A stretch of DNA of 59,827 nt from Prochlorococcus sp. HOT208_60m_813B04 (GCA_002025975.1 MWOU01000239.1:1-59827), one strand, 5' to 3'; counted from the stretch's first letter, positions 1 to 8,012 are shown. The notes: generated by a model not told the origin, from the sequence alone. Made by a program: numbers and translations.

Positions 1-2
1 AA

Positions 3-290
3 AAAAAAATAGTTGTTGAAAAGATTAATCTTAAAATTGGGGAATTTACTTGCGTAGAACCAATATCATTAATAAATACTTTTAATGCGGCAGTCTTGGG
101 TTCTTGGTTAGATTCCTCTCAGATTACTATTGAGACAATACCTTTTGAAGGGAAATGCTCTAAATGCAATAGATTATATTTTCCAAAGAAAGAGAATGGA
201 TATAAATCTCCATGTTGCAATTTTAATTTAGAGGAAATTATTAGTGGGAGGGAATTAAAAATCGCATCTATTGATTTTAAAGAAAAGTAG
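3..290 (+). CDS. hypA: HypA-family nickel chaperone, 3' part
   Basis: The reading frame is already open at the window edge (codons from base 3), so this is the C-terminal ~95 residues of a ~113-residue HypA/HybF family protein. The family pattern (VxxKINLKIGEFTCVEP) is visible before the TTG at 96, so that TTG is not the start. HypA delivers Ni(II) to a partner with HypB. The zinc site is unusual: a normal CxxC (CSKC) is followed by SPCC instead of the usual CPxC. hypB begins 40 bp downstream. HL Prochlorococcus lacks NiFe hydrogenase, so the client is probably another Ni enzyme. The family call is firm; the client is inferred. Confidence 0.85.
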   Translation, partial: KKIVVEKINLKIGEFTCVEPISLINTFNAAVLGSWLDSSQITIETIPFEGKCSKCNRLYFPKKENGYKSPCCNFNLEEIISGRELKIASIDFKEK

Positions 291-330
291 AAATTTAGTA
301 TCTAGAATAAAAACGTATTTTCAACTATAA

Positions 331-1014
331 ATGCATTTACCAATTTCAGACAAAATTGAATTAAATATTCTTCATCAAAATAGTCATCAAGCAGAGAAAA
401 ATAAAGTTAAGTTTAATAATTATAATTTACTTTGCTTGAACATAATGAGCAGTCCAGGTTCAGGAAAAACGAAATTACTTGAAATAACCTTAGAAGATCT
501 TTCAAAAAAATTTCACAGTGCAGTTTTAGAGGGTGATATGACCACTAATCTTGATGCGGCGAGATTAGAAAAATTAAATATTCCAGTAGTACCAATTACA
601 ACTGGAAGAGCATGCCATCTCGATGCAAATATGGTTAGTGGAGGTTTGAAATTACTAGAAAAAAAAATAAATCCTGATTCACTAGATATTTTGTTAGTGG
701 AAAATGTAGGAAATTTAGTGTGTCCTGCAGAATTTGAAATTGGAGAACATTTTAAAGTTGCACTTTTAAGTATTACAGAAGGTGAGGATAAACCTTTAAA
801 ATATCCAATAATGTTTAGAGAAGCAGATTTAATTTTGATAACTAAAGTTGATTTGTTACCCCATTTGAATTTTGACATTAACGAATTAAAATCGAACATA
901 GCTTCAACTAATCCGGAGGCAGATGTGATAGAAATTTCTTCGATAACCAAGTCTGGATTTGATTTATGGCAAGATTGGATTAGTAAAAAGATTATGAAAT
1001 TTAAAAATATTTAA
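331..1014 (+). CDS. hypB: HypB-family nickel-insertion GTPase
   Basis: This 227-aa SIMIBI GTPase supplies Ni during metallocentre assembly with HypA. The P-loop SPGSGKT is at residues 41-47, and the Cys-His metal ligands are in TGRACHLDA (C95, H96) with a third ligand at C131 (LVCPAEF). A TKVD guanine-specificity motif follows near residue 170. The N-terminal His-rich nickel-storage segment of many HypB proteins is absent. It sits 40 bp after hypA and ~110 bp before an ABC importer on the same strand. In Synechocystis, HypA/HypB paralogues (GhaA/GhaB) activate the Ni-dependent guanidine hydrolase GdmH; the same role here is inferred from context. Confidence 0.92.
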   Translation: MHLPISDKIELNILHQNSHQAEKNKVKFNNYNLLCLNIMSSPGSGKTKLLEITLEDLSKKFHSAVLEGDMTTNLDAARLEKLNIPVVPITTGRACHLDANMVSGGLKLLEKKINPDSLDILLVENVGNLVCPAEFEIGEHFKVALLSITEGEDKPLKYPIMFREADLILITKVDLLPHLNFDINELKSNIASTNPEADVIEISSITKSGFDLWQDWISKKIMKFKNI

Positions 1015-1125
1015 TATTGATTTTAATATTGATTAACTAAGAGTAATCTCTTAAAAGTATCAGTCATTACAACTTTAGATTTGCTTTTTCTTGAGTATTG
1101 ATAGTACGTAATATTTTTTTCAAAA

Positions 1126-2124
1126 ATGTTTAAAAAATTGAGAGTTTTTGTTGCCTCCTTGCTGGCTCTAATATTAGCGATTTCATTAAGTACACTATCA
1201 AGCCCTGCAGCTCCAAAAGGTGAACCAATCACTTTGGGGTACAGTAACTGGGCAGGATGGTGGCCCTGGGCGATAGCTGTTGATCAAAAAATGTTTGAAA
1301 AAAATGGAGTTAATGTTCAGATGAAATGGTTTGATGGATATGTTCAATCCATGGAAACTTTTGCTGCTGGTAAAATTGATGGAAATTCGCAGACTCTTAA
1401 TGATACTATTTCGTTCTTGCCAGGAGAGAATGGAGGGGAAGTAGTTGTTTTAGTTAATGATAATTCTGCAGGGAACGACCAAATAATTGCAGATAAATCA
1501 ATTAAAAGTGTTGCTGATTTGAAAGGTAAAACAGTAGCAGTAGAAGAAGGTGTTGTGGATGATTTTTTACTTGTTTTAGCTCTGAATGATGTTGGATTAA
1601 CTCGAGATGATGTAATTATTAAAGGACTACCAACTGATCAGGCTGCAACTGCATTTGCAGCAGGAAAAGTTGATGCAGTTGGTGCATTCCCTCCATTTAC
1701 AGGAACTGCAATGAAGAGGCCTGGAGCAAGAGTTATTGCTAGTTCAAAAGATTATCCCGGTGCAATCCCTGATTTATTAGCTGTAAGCGGAGATTTGATT
1801 TCTGAAAGACCAGATGATGTTCAAAAAATTGTTAAAACATGGTGGGATGTAAGAGAATTCATGGAAAAAAATCCAAGAAAATCTGAAAAGATCATGGCAA
1901 AGCGAGCTGGGATCCCAACACGCGAATACAAACAATATAAAGGTGGAACTAGGTTTTTTTCTTTGGAAGAAAATTTAGAAGCTTTTAGTGATGGGTTCGG
2001 TATGAAACACATGCCTTATGCAGCGAAACAAATGGCAGACTTCATGGTAAAGGTAGGATTTATTCCTGAAAAACCAGATATGAGTAAATTATTTGACTCT
2101 TCGTTCGTTAAAAACATCAGTTAA
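1126..2124 (+). CDS. ABC importer substrate-binding protein (TauA/SsuA/THI5-like)
   Basis: This 332-aa periplasmic binding protein has an N-terminal signal peptide (KK, hydrophobic stretch, cleavage near residues 27-30, AlaAlaPro). The mature start GYSNWAGWWPW and the later MKWFDGYVQSMETFAAGKIDG and NDNSAGND segments follow the NMT1/THI5-like fold. They recall the binding proteins encoded beside urea/guanidine carboxylases. Aromatic-rich loops suit a small cationic or amide ligand. It is followed 16 bp downstream by the permease and then the ATPase. The ligand is unproven: guanidine is favoured by the hypAB context, while taurine, sulfonates, nitrate or cyanate are alternatives. Confidence 0.85.
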   Translation: MFKKLRVFVASLLALILAISLSTLSSPAAPKGEPITLGYSNWAGWWPWAIAVDQKMFEKNGVNVQMKWFDGYVQSMETFAAGKIDGNSQTLNDTISFLPGENGGEVVVLVNDNSAGNDQIIADKSIKSVADLKGKTVAVEEGVVDDFLLVLALNDVGLTRDDVIIKGLPTDQAATAFAAGKVDAVGAFPPFTGTAMKRPGARVIASSKDYPGAIPDLLAVSGDLISERPDDVQKIVKTWWDVREFMEKNPRKSEKIMAKRAGIPTREYKQYKGGTRFFSLEENLEAFSDGFGMKHMPYAAKQMADFMVKVGFIPEKPDMSKLFDSSFVKNIS

Positions 2125-2140
2125 TTAATACAAAATTAAA

Positions 2141-2959
2141 ATGGTCAGTTCGAAATTAATCAAGAGGGATAAATATTTTTTATCCCTCTTTTCATTTGGT
2201 AGTGAACCAAAAAAATTAAATAAAATATTTCTTCAAATAGCCTCACTTTTGCTTCCCCTTTTAATTTGGACATTAGTTTGTCAATTAAAACTTGTAAGTG
2301 AAATGTTTTTACCATCACCGTTAGCGGTCTTTTATTCTCTTTTGGATATGGCTGAAAGTGGAATATTATTTGAAGATATTTTTGCAAGTACTGGCAGGGT
2401 ATTTGCTGGTTTTATAATTGCAACAATTTTTTCAATTCCTTTAGGAATTTTAATGGGTTCTTTCCCTTCTTTTTGTGCGTTATGTGAACCATTAATTGCG
2501 ATGCTTAGGTATATGCCTGCCGCTGCTTTTTCTCCTTTGCTTATCATTTATTTAGGAATAGAAGAGGCTCCAAAAATCGCATTAATTTTCATTGGTACTG
2601 TTTACTTTAATGTTTTGATGGTTATGGATTCAGTAAAATTTGTACCCAAAGAACTCATTGAAACAACGCTTACTTTAGGAGGTAATACAAAAGATTTATT
2701 GATCAGAGTAATAGCCAGATATTCATTGCCAAGTATTATTGATACTTTAAGAATTAATATCGCAACTTCATGGAATTTAGTAATTGTTGCAGAGTTAATA
2801 GCAGCAGAAGTTGGTTTAGGTAAAAGGATTCAACTGGCTCAAAGATTTTTTCGCACAGATCAAATATTTGCAGAATTAATAGTTCTTGGATTAATAGGAT
2901 TTGCTTTGGATATGAGTTTTAGATTGATACTTAGACGTACATGTAAATGGGCTGTTTAA
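2141..2959 (+). CDS. ABC importer permease (BPD_transp_1, SsuC/TauC-like)
   Basis: This 272-aa inner-membrane permease has about six hydrophobic segments, and an EAA-type cytoplasmic loop lies around residues 165-195 (ETTLTLGGNTKDLLIRVIA). It pairs with the binding protein upstream and the ATPase downstream, whose start follows the stop directly. The first ~20 codons overlap a perfect terminator-like hairpin (2162-2192), and the family-conserved sequence begins only near residue 25. The real start could therefore lie downstream of the ATG used here. Confidence 0.88.
   Translation: MVSSKLIKRDKYFLSLFSFGSEPKKLNKIFLQIASLLLPLLIWTLVCQLKLVSEMFLPSPLAVFYSLLDMAESGILFEDIFASTGRVFAGFIIATIFSIPLGILMGSFPSFCALCEPLIAMLRYMPAAAFSPLLIIYLGIEEAPKIALIFIGTVYFNVLMVMDSVKFVPKELIETTLTLGGNTKDLLIRVIARYSLPSIIDTLRINIATSWNLVIVAELIAAEVGLGKRIQLAQRFFRTDQIFAELIVLGLIGFALDMSFRLILRRTCKWAV
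2162..2192 (+). terminator. Terminator-like hairpin (attenuator) between binding protein and permease
   Basis: A 12-bp perfect stem (2162-2173 with 2179-2190; core GAGGGATA/TATCCCTC) has a 5-nt loop and runs into TTTT. It lies about 40 nt after the binding-protein stop, inside the first codons assigned to the permease. A partial terminator here would give more binding protein than permease and ATPase, a common arrangement for importers. Confidence 0.6.
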
Positions 2960-3721
2960 ATGAAATTAGATGTTAATAATATTTCAAAATATTTTGGGGA
3001 AGGTTCAAATAGAAAAAAGGCAATTGAGGGAATAAGCTTTTCAATAAGTTCTGGCGAATTTAAAACTCTTGTTGGCAGCTCTGGATCAGGTAAAAGTACT
3101 ATATTGAGGATTATTGCTGGGCTTGAGAGTCCATCTAAAGGGAACGTAAAAGTAGATGGAAAAATAGTTAGTGGACCGGGATTAGATAGAGGAATGGTTT
3201 TTCAGAAATATAGTCTTTTCCCTTGGCTCACAGCATCTGAGAATATTGCATTTGGAATGAATTTAAATTCTTATAAGTTGAAAGAAATAAAATATAGGAC
3301 ATCTTATTTATTAGAAGTAGTGGGTCTTCAAGATTCGGGAAATAAGTATCCAAAAGAATTATCTGGAGGAATGCAACAAAGGATTGCAATTGCAAGAGCT
3401 TTAGCGACTAACCCTAAAATTCTTCTTTTAGATGAACCTTTTGGAGCCTTGGACTTACAGATAAGAGAATCTATGCAGAAATTTCTCTATGAATTATGGA
3501 AAAAAACTTCATTGACAGTTTTACTTATAACCCATGATATTGAAGAAGCATTAGCCCTCTCTCAGCAAATATGTATTTTGGCGCCTAATCCTGGAAGAAT
3601 CATAAAAGAAGTTAAGGTAGATCTACAAAAAGGTGATTTAGATAAATTGAAACTTGATTCGGATTTTGCAAAATTAAGATATGAGTTATCTGATTTTTTA
3701 AGAGGCCTCCAAAAAAAATAA
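2960..3721 (+). CDS. ABC importer ATP-binding protein (SsuB/TauB-like)
   Basis: This 253-aa nucleotide-binding subunit energises the importer. Walker A GSSGSGKST is at residues 39-47, the Q-loop is near 82 (FQKYSLFPW), the LSGGMQQR signature is at 134-141, Walker B ILLLDEP is at 154-160, and the switch histidine is in LLITHDIEEA. The start codon directly follows the permease stop, so the two are co-translated. The Rieske gene begins 3 bp after its stop. Confidence 0.93.
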   Translation: MKLDVNNISKYFGEGSNRKKAIEGISFSISSGEFKTLVGSSGSGKSTILRIIAGLESPSKGNVKVDGKIVSGPGLDRGMVFQKYSLFPWLTASENIAFGMNLNSYKLKEIKYRTSYLLEVVGLQDSGNKYPKELSGGMQQRIAIARALATNPKILLLDEPFGALDLQIRESMQKFLYELWKKTSLTVLLITHDIEEALALSQQICILAPNPGRIIKEVKVDLQKGDLDKLKLDSDFAKLRYELSDFLRGLQKK

Positions 3722-3724
3722 ATA

Positions 3725-4747
3725 ATGTCAACTAGTTTTTTGCCTACTTGGCTTTATAAAGACCAAGAAATTTTTGAACTTGAATTAGATAACTATTCAA
3801 AAAATTATTGGCACCCATTGATTTTCATAGGAGAAATCAAACCTGGCGAAATATTGGAAAAAAAATTCTTTAATCAATCATTATTAATCTCGCGTTCCGA
3901 AAATAATTTAATAACTGTTTTTAAAAATAGATGCCCTCATCGTGGGTCAAAATTGTGTTTGCCAAAAACAAAATTTAATCCTTCTAAAAATATTTTTTGT
4001 CCCTACCATGGCTGGACTTTTGATAGTTTTGGCAAACTTAAAACCTTGCCCTTAAAGTATGATTTTGAAACAAAAATAGAAACAAAGGATTATTTTTTAG
4101 AAAAAGTTAACTCTTTAATAAATGGACCTTTAATTTGGATTAATTTCAGCAAAAAACCAATATCTATAGATGATCAAATTGAGCTTGTTGGGAGAAAATG
4201 TAATGATCAATGGGATATGAATTACAGCATTTTTTCTGAGTTTTCTGACACCTTAAATTGCAATTGGAAAATTGCCCATGATAATACATTGGATGATTAT
4301 CATGTAGCAATAGCTCATAAAGATACCCTACATAAAGAACAAGGTCCAATTAAAAACTACAGGTATTTCTTCAGTGAATTTTGTAATCTACTTGTTACCC
4401 CTCTTAGTAGTGAAGGAAATCTATACACCTTCGGATTACTCCCATGGACCCATCTAATAATCTGGCCTTGTAAAGGGCTTGTTTTAATAAATTATCTTCC
4501 TAAAAATATTGATCAGTGTATTATTGAAATTAAATTAGCCTCTGCTTCTTTATGTGAAAATGAGTTAGAAAATTGGAAAAAAAGCATATTAGAATTTCTT
4601 GGAGAAGATAAAGTTATTGTCGAATCAGTTCATAAGTCTTATCTGGAAAATTTTAAACTTGGTCCGCCTAATAGACTTGAAAAAAGGATTATACACTGGC
4701 AAAATATTTACAAAGATTTTCTAAATGCATCGCGCATTTCTTTCTAA
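3725..4747 (+). CDS. Rieske 2Fe-2S non-haem iron oxygenase, alpha subunit type
   Basis: This 340-aa protein has a Rieske cluster motif C70-x-H72 (CPHRG) and C92-x-x-H95 (CPYHGW). A catalytic domain follows with NWK...DD-Y-H193...H198, the two His of the mononuclear iron facial triad, with Asp190/191 at the inter-subunit bridge position. Such enzymes hydroxylate, demethylate or decarboxylate small molecules and need a reductase and ferredoxin. No reductase is encoded beside it. It starts 3 bp after the ABC ATPase, so it probably acts on the imported compound or a derivative. No substrate can be read from sequence. Confidence 0.85.
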   Translation: MSTSFLPTWLYKDQEIFELELDNYSKNYWHPLIFIGEIKPGEILEKKFFNQSLLISRSENNLITVFKNRCPHRGSKLCLPKTKFNPSKNIFCPYHGWTFDSFGKLKTLPLKYDFETKIETKDYFLEKVNSLINGPLIWINFSKKPISIDDQIELVGRKCNDQWDMNYSIFSEFSDTLNCNWKIAHDNTLDDYHVAIAHKDTLHKEQGPIKNYRYFFSEFCNLLVTPLSSEGNLYTFGLLPWTHLIIWPCKGLVLINYLPKNIDQCIIEIKLASASLCENELENWKKSILEFLGEDKVIVESVHKSYLENFKLGPPNRLEKRIIHWQNIYKDFLNASRISF

Positions 4748-4860
4748 CATAATTTCTATTTATTGCTCTGATATTATGAATTAGATTTTTAATTTGGTAA
4801 TGGTTTAACTATATCTTTAATATGCTTTATTGATAATGTAGTTAAGTACAAAAGTTGATT

Positions 4861-5178
4861 ATGAAAATTTTTATACTAATAATAGTCTCTTTATCTTTCC
4901 TATCTTCTTGCAGTAATGACAAAGATTTTTTTCTCACTGAGGAGAATGCTTTGTTAAGTTGCGGAGGTAAATCTCGTATCATTGAAAATGATAAAGAAGA
5001 GATAATAAATACTGAAGTGAAGGATTTAAGAGATGGAATTGGTAAATACGTTAAATTTACAGTTGTTGAAACTGATAAAAAAGGAGGAAAATATAGGATT
5101 ATTAATTGTTTCCCAAGTGAAGAGCCACAAGATTCAATAATAAAAGTTGTTAAAACAAATTATAAATTAAGTAATTAA
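4861..5178 (+). CDS. Small predicted lipoprotein
   Basis: This 105-aa protein has a lipoprotein signal peptide: Lys, a hydrophobic run, and the lipobox FLSSC with Cys near residue 18. The ATG at 4861 fits the signal peptide better than the in-frame TTG six bases earlier. The mature part is charged and beta-rich, with two Cys (LLSCGG, INCFPS) that could form a disulfide. Family unknown. It converges with the LOG gene. Confidence 0.65.
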   Translation: MKIFILIIVSLSFLSSCSNDKDFFLTEENALLSCGGKSRIIENDKEEIINTEVKDLRDGIGKYVKFTVVETDKKGGKYRIINCFPSEEPQDSIIKVVKTNYKLSN

Positions 5179-5205
5179 CTTTTATTAAAAATGACTGGTT
5201 TGCTT

Positions 5206-6069
5206 TTAATCTGAGATTTTTGATGATTTGATTATTTCCCATGCTTCTGATGCAGTGTCTGCATATTGGAAAAGATTTAAATGTTTATCTTCAATCAATC
5301 CAAGATCAGCTAGATAATCAAAGTTAATTACCTTATTCCAATACTGCTTACCAAAAAGTATGATTGGGATTTTAGTTTTCATTCCTGTTTGACAAAGTGT
5401 CAATAGTTCAAATAATTCATCTAGTGTTCCAAAACCTCCAGGAAAAAATACGGCAGCTACTGATCGCATAACAAAATGGACCTTTCTTAATGCAAAATAA
5501 TTAAATTTAAAGCAAAGACCGGGAGTTATAAAAGAATTTGGAATTTGTTCATTAGGGAGACTGATATTTAACCCTATAGACTTACAATTTGCTTCAAATG
5601 CACCTCTATTAGCTGCTTCCATAATTCCTGGCCCCCCACCTGTAACAATCACATGAGAATTACAGTTTTTATTTTGATTATTAATTGAAGCAAGTTTAGA
5701 AAACTCCCTTGCAGATTGATAGTAATTACTCATTAGAAGTAAATTTTCTAATCTATTTAAATTTCGTTTTAGAAGTATCGATTTATGATTTTTTTTAATT
5801 AATTCTTTTATATTTTCAATTCTCTTTTTTGTATTTGATTCTTCTGAAATGCTTGCGCCTCCAAAAATAATTATGGTTGAAAGAATTTTATTTTCTTCAA
5901 GGATTAAATCTGGTTTAGTAATTTCAAGAAGCATTCTAACTCCTCGCATTTCATTTCGGCTTAGTAGGCCAATATCTTCGTGAGCCAATTTATAAGTATC
6001 AGAATTAATAATTAAATTCAGGTTTTTTAAATTATTACTAGGGGATATATGTTTTTTCATTTCAAACAA
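5206..6069 (-). CDS. LOG family protein (TIGR00730; lysine-decarboxylase-like fold)
   Basis: This 287-aa Rossmann-type protein has the two hallmark motifs GGGPGIMEAANRGA and PGGFGTLDELFE, which bind nucleotide 5'-monophosphate. LOG proteins release free base from N6-modified AMP (phosphoribohydrolase activity). The ~90-residue N-terminal extension is typical of the longer bacterial subgroup. Its start overlaps the stop of the upstream cupin-like gene by 8 bp, indicating a two-gene operon. The true substrate is unknown; 'lysine decarboxylase' is a historical misnomer. Confidence 0.88.
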   Translation of the reverse strand: MFEMKKHISPSNNLKNLNLIINSDTYKLAHEDIGLLSRNEMRGVRMLLEITKPDLILEENKILSTIIIFGGASISEESNTKKRIENIKELIKKNHKSILLKRNLNRLENLLLMSNYYQSAREFSKLASINNQNKNCNSHVIVTGGGPGIMEAANRGAFEANCKSIGLNISLPNEQIPNSFITPGLCFKFNYFALRKVHFVMRSVAAVFFPGGFGTLDELFELLTLCQTGMKTKIPIILFGKQYWNKVINFDYLADLGLIEDKHLNLFQYADTASEAWEIIKSSKISD

Positions 6070-6580
6070 GAGTTTTAATTTTTCTTTCTAGAGGATTAAA
6101 AAAGACTCTTTTGAGTTTGTTATTTTCGTAAATCCAATAAACAGGTGGACTTTTTCTTGCCTTAATTAAATTAATTTTGTCTAATTTTTGAGGGATAAAT
6201 TCTTTAGAAGGATCAAAAAATTTATCTCTTTTTGGTTGGTTTAAAACAATACTACCTTCTTTCCCTGAGATAGATCTGTGATAAGTTCCTAAAGGAATTT
6301 CCAATGCTCCCATAGATCTATTTAAATAAATCACATGATGTGGTTCATCCCAGAAAGGATTTATTAAAACAAATTTCCTTTCTCCGGTGATAACTAAATT
6401 GTGGTCAATTTGATGACAGTGAACGTAATATTGCTCATCTTTTAAATCATCTGGAGGAGATATAGCTTCCCCAGAATGTATCACAACATCAGAACCATTA
6501 GAAGTATCTATGCCTGCATCGAAGAATGTTACTTTTGGAGTTTCTCTAAAAACATTTATTGGGAAGAATCTTAATTCCAT
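6062..6580 (-). CDS. Cupin-like conserved hypothetical protein
   Basis: This 172-aa, beta-rich protein has spaced histidines (YVHCHQIDHN, DEPHHVIY, IPLGTYHRS) and an ending compatible with a double-stranded beta-helix (RmlC-like cupin) fold. The cupin call is by pattern only. It overlaps the downstream LOG gene by 8 bp, so the two are probably co-expressed. Confidence 0.6.
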   Translation of the reverse strand: MELRFFPINVFRETPKVTFFDAGIDTSNGSDVVIHSGEAISPPDDLKDEQYYVHCHQIDHNLVITGERKFVLINPFWDEPHHVIYLNRSMGALEIPLGTYHRSISGKEGSIVLNQPKRDKFFDPSKEFIPQKLDKINLIKARKSPPVYWIYENNKLKRVFFNPLERKIKTLV

Positions 6581-6660
6581 AGTGCTAACTCCCTTTTAGA
6601 AAATTTATAAATACTAATAAAAATTTTATTTTCTTTTGAAAAACAGCTATTTTATTATTT

Positions 6661-6807
6661 TTAACTGCAACAAACCAAGCAATCTTCTTGATTTGGATAA
6701 TCTATATATTCTTTATTTAGAGTTTCTTTTAAGAAATCTACTTTCTTAACATAATCAAGATCTTTTAATTCTTTATTTGGAACCGTGAACTGAGTTTGTA
6801 GTTTCAT
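6661..6807 (-). CDS. 48-aa microprotein with C-terminal Cys cluster
   Basis: This ATG-to-stop frame encodes 48 residues and has a good Shine-Dalgarno (AGGAG 9 nt before the ATG). The peptide is hydrophilic and ends in DCLVCCS, three cysteines in the last six residues, which suggests metal or disulfide chemistry. Family unknown. It lies just downstream of the 33-aa membrane microprotein. Confidence 0.6.
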   Translation of the reverse strand: MKLQTQFTVPNKELKDLDYVKKVDFLKETLNKEYIDYPNQEDCLVCCS

Positions 6808-6822
6808 TTTCTATTCTCCTAA

Positions 6823-6924
6823 TTAATACTGTTTTTTGAATCCATTCCAAGTTTGAGAAAACCTTAATCCCAAATAAGAAATTAAAATTGTCCAAAATAA
6901 AATTTCTATACCTAAATTAGTCAT
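6823..6924 (-). CDS. 33-aa single-pass membrane microprotein
   Basis: An AGGAGG Shine-Dalgarno, the strongest in this region, precedes the ATG. The peptide has one hydrophobic segment (residues 5-22, GIEILFWTILISYLGL) and a basic C-terminus (KKQY), as in small photosystem or cytochrome-complex subunits. It matches none I recognise. Confidence 0.6.
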   Translation of the reverse strand: MTNLGIEILFWTILISYLGLRFSQTWNGFKKQY

Positions 6925-7009
6925 TTGCTTGGCCTCCTTTCTATCTGATTATTCTTTAGTACGGGTATTAAGTAAAAATCAAGCGTAAGAATACCTAAAA
7001 GTTAAAGTT

Positions 7010-7162
7010 TCAATCACAAAAAATCTTGCAATGGTTGTTACTCGGATGTTCTCTACATTCATAAATCCAATAAGCTTCAATTTTTTTGAGCTTATTATCA
7101 AATGAAAGATCTTTTTTATCCAAATTAATTTCTTGGATAGTAAATGTGTCATTTAGTGCCAT
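7010..7162 (-). CDS. 50-aa Cys/His-rich microprotein
   Basis: I chose the internal ATG at 7162 (50 aa), since the upstream extension to 7267 looks non-coding. The C-terminus KIEAYWIYECREHP...HCKIFCD has three Cys and two His, a plausible metal site. Family unknown. Confidence 0.5.
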   Translation of the reverse strand: MALNDTFTIQEINLDKKDLSFDNKLKKIEAYWIYECREHPSNNHCKIFCD

Positions 7163-7399
7163 AAGACTTACCCCTTGACTACAACTATGTTCTAATTCAT
7201 TTGAATAGTAAATTTCAAGTTTTATGTGTGCGGTTAGAGGAACAAAATTGTACGGATTAAGGATCAAAAAAAAGTCTCAAATTATGAATAATTTCAAGGA
7301 AAATATCATCAAAAAATTTATTCCAACTTTAAAAAAATTTGTATAAATTTTGCTAGAAACTTTATTCTCTTAATGCCTTCTTAGGTATGCATGTATCTA

Positions 7400-7522
7400 T
7401 CATTCATCTAATCTATCTGCATATTCTTTTGAAATCTCAGTCATCTTCTGAGGTGGAATTTCTTGTTGATATTCTCTACAAAAATCAAAAAATTTATCTA
7501 AGAAATCTTTATTAAAGAAGAT
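7400..7522 (-). pseudogene. Start-less 40-codon open frame, possible gene remnant
   Basis: An open frame reads FDFCREYQQEIPP...SKEYADRLDE, which looks protein-like, but it has no ATG/GTG/TTG near its 5' end. A stop codon lies immediately upstream (next to the 7530 gene). The first ATG leaves only 14 residues. It is either a decayed gene or one with a non-standard start. Confidence 0.3.
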
Positions 7523-7529
7523 TTAAAAA

Positions 7530-7625
7530 TTAGCGTTTCATTTTAAAAGTTAAGTATGCAAACCCACCAAGAAATAAAAGACTCACAACCCCATAAGTAA
7601 TTGCTATGCCGTACATGTAAGTCAT
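7530..7625 (-). CDS. 31-aa membrane microprotein
   Basis: One hydrophobic helix (residues 6-24, IAITYGVVSLLFLGGFAYL) is followed by FKMKR, giving an N-out/C-in prediction. Its ATG overlaps the stop of the upstream 46-aa frame (ATGA), and it is the last gene of a three-gene overlapping set (7530-7874). Confidence 0.6.
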   Translation of the reverse strand: MTYMYGIAITYGVVSLLFLGGFAYLTFKMKR

Positions 7626-7762
7626 TTATTTATAAAGATATAAGCAGAATATAAATAAACTAAGAAAACGCCAATAGCTACGGAACTTCCATAAATAAGA
7701 AAGTTCCAAAATCTATATAATTTAGGTTTTTTAAATTCTTTTTCTTCTTTTTTAGTAATCAT
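7622..7762 (-). CDS. 46-aa membrane microprotein
   Basis: A charged N-terminus (ITKKEEKEFKKPK) is followed by one hydrophobic segment (residues 20-43). It overlaps its neighbours at both ends (11 bp with the 40-aa frame, 4 bp with the 31-aa frame), which indicates translational coupling. Family unknown. Confidence 0.6.
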   Translation of the reverse strand: MITKKEEKEFKKPKLYRFWNFLIYGSSVAIGVFLVYLYSAYIFINK

Positions 7763-7874
7763 TTATTTTCTTCTTTTTTCTGGCAGCATTACCTTTTGCT
7801 CTTAATACCAAAGTTATCGTAATGGCAGCGCTTAATATCACAGCATCAATTAATAGGTGCGGGGAAATATTCAT
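7752..7874 (-). CDS. 40-aa membrane microprotein
   Basis: This is the first gene of the overlapping trio. The hydrophobic segment spans residues 7-24 (LLIDAVILSAAITITLVL), and a strongly basic tail (ARKKKK) predicts a cytoplasmic C-terminus. Family unknown. Confidence 0.55.
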   Translation of the reverse strand: MNISPHLLIDAVILSAAITITLVLRAKGNAARKKKKINDY

Positions 7875-8012
7875 CAGCTGAAAAGAGAAATAAGAAGAGT
7901 CATTATCTTTTCATCAATAAATCTATTAAAAATTAAAAAAGAGGGGTTCAGATCGACTTTCAATCATAGTTTATTTTAGCTTTTTAGCTTCTCTAAAAAA
8001 ACAGTATTATAT

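Noticed and set aside
513..950. 145-codon minus-strand frame inside hypB
   Set aside because: Antisense to conserved HypB; no independent support.
1095..1107. NtcA-like palindrome GTA...TAC upstream of the ABC binding-protein gene
   Set aside because: The spacing is N7, not the required N8, so it is not a consensus NtcA site.
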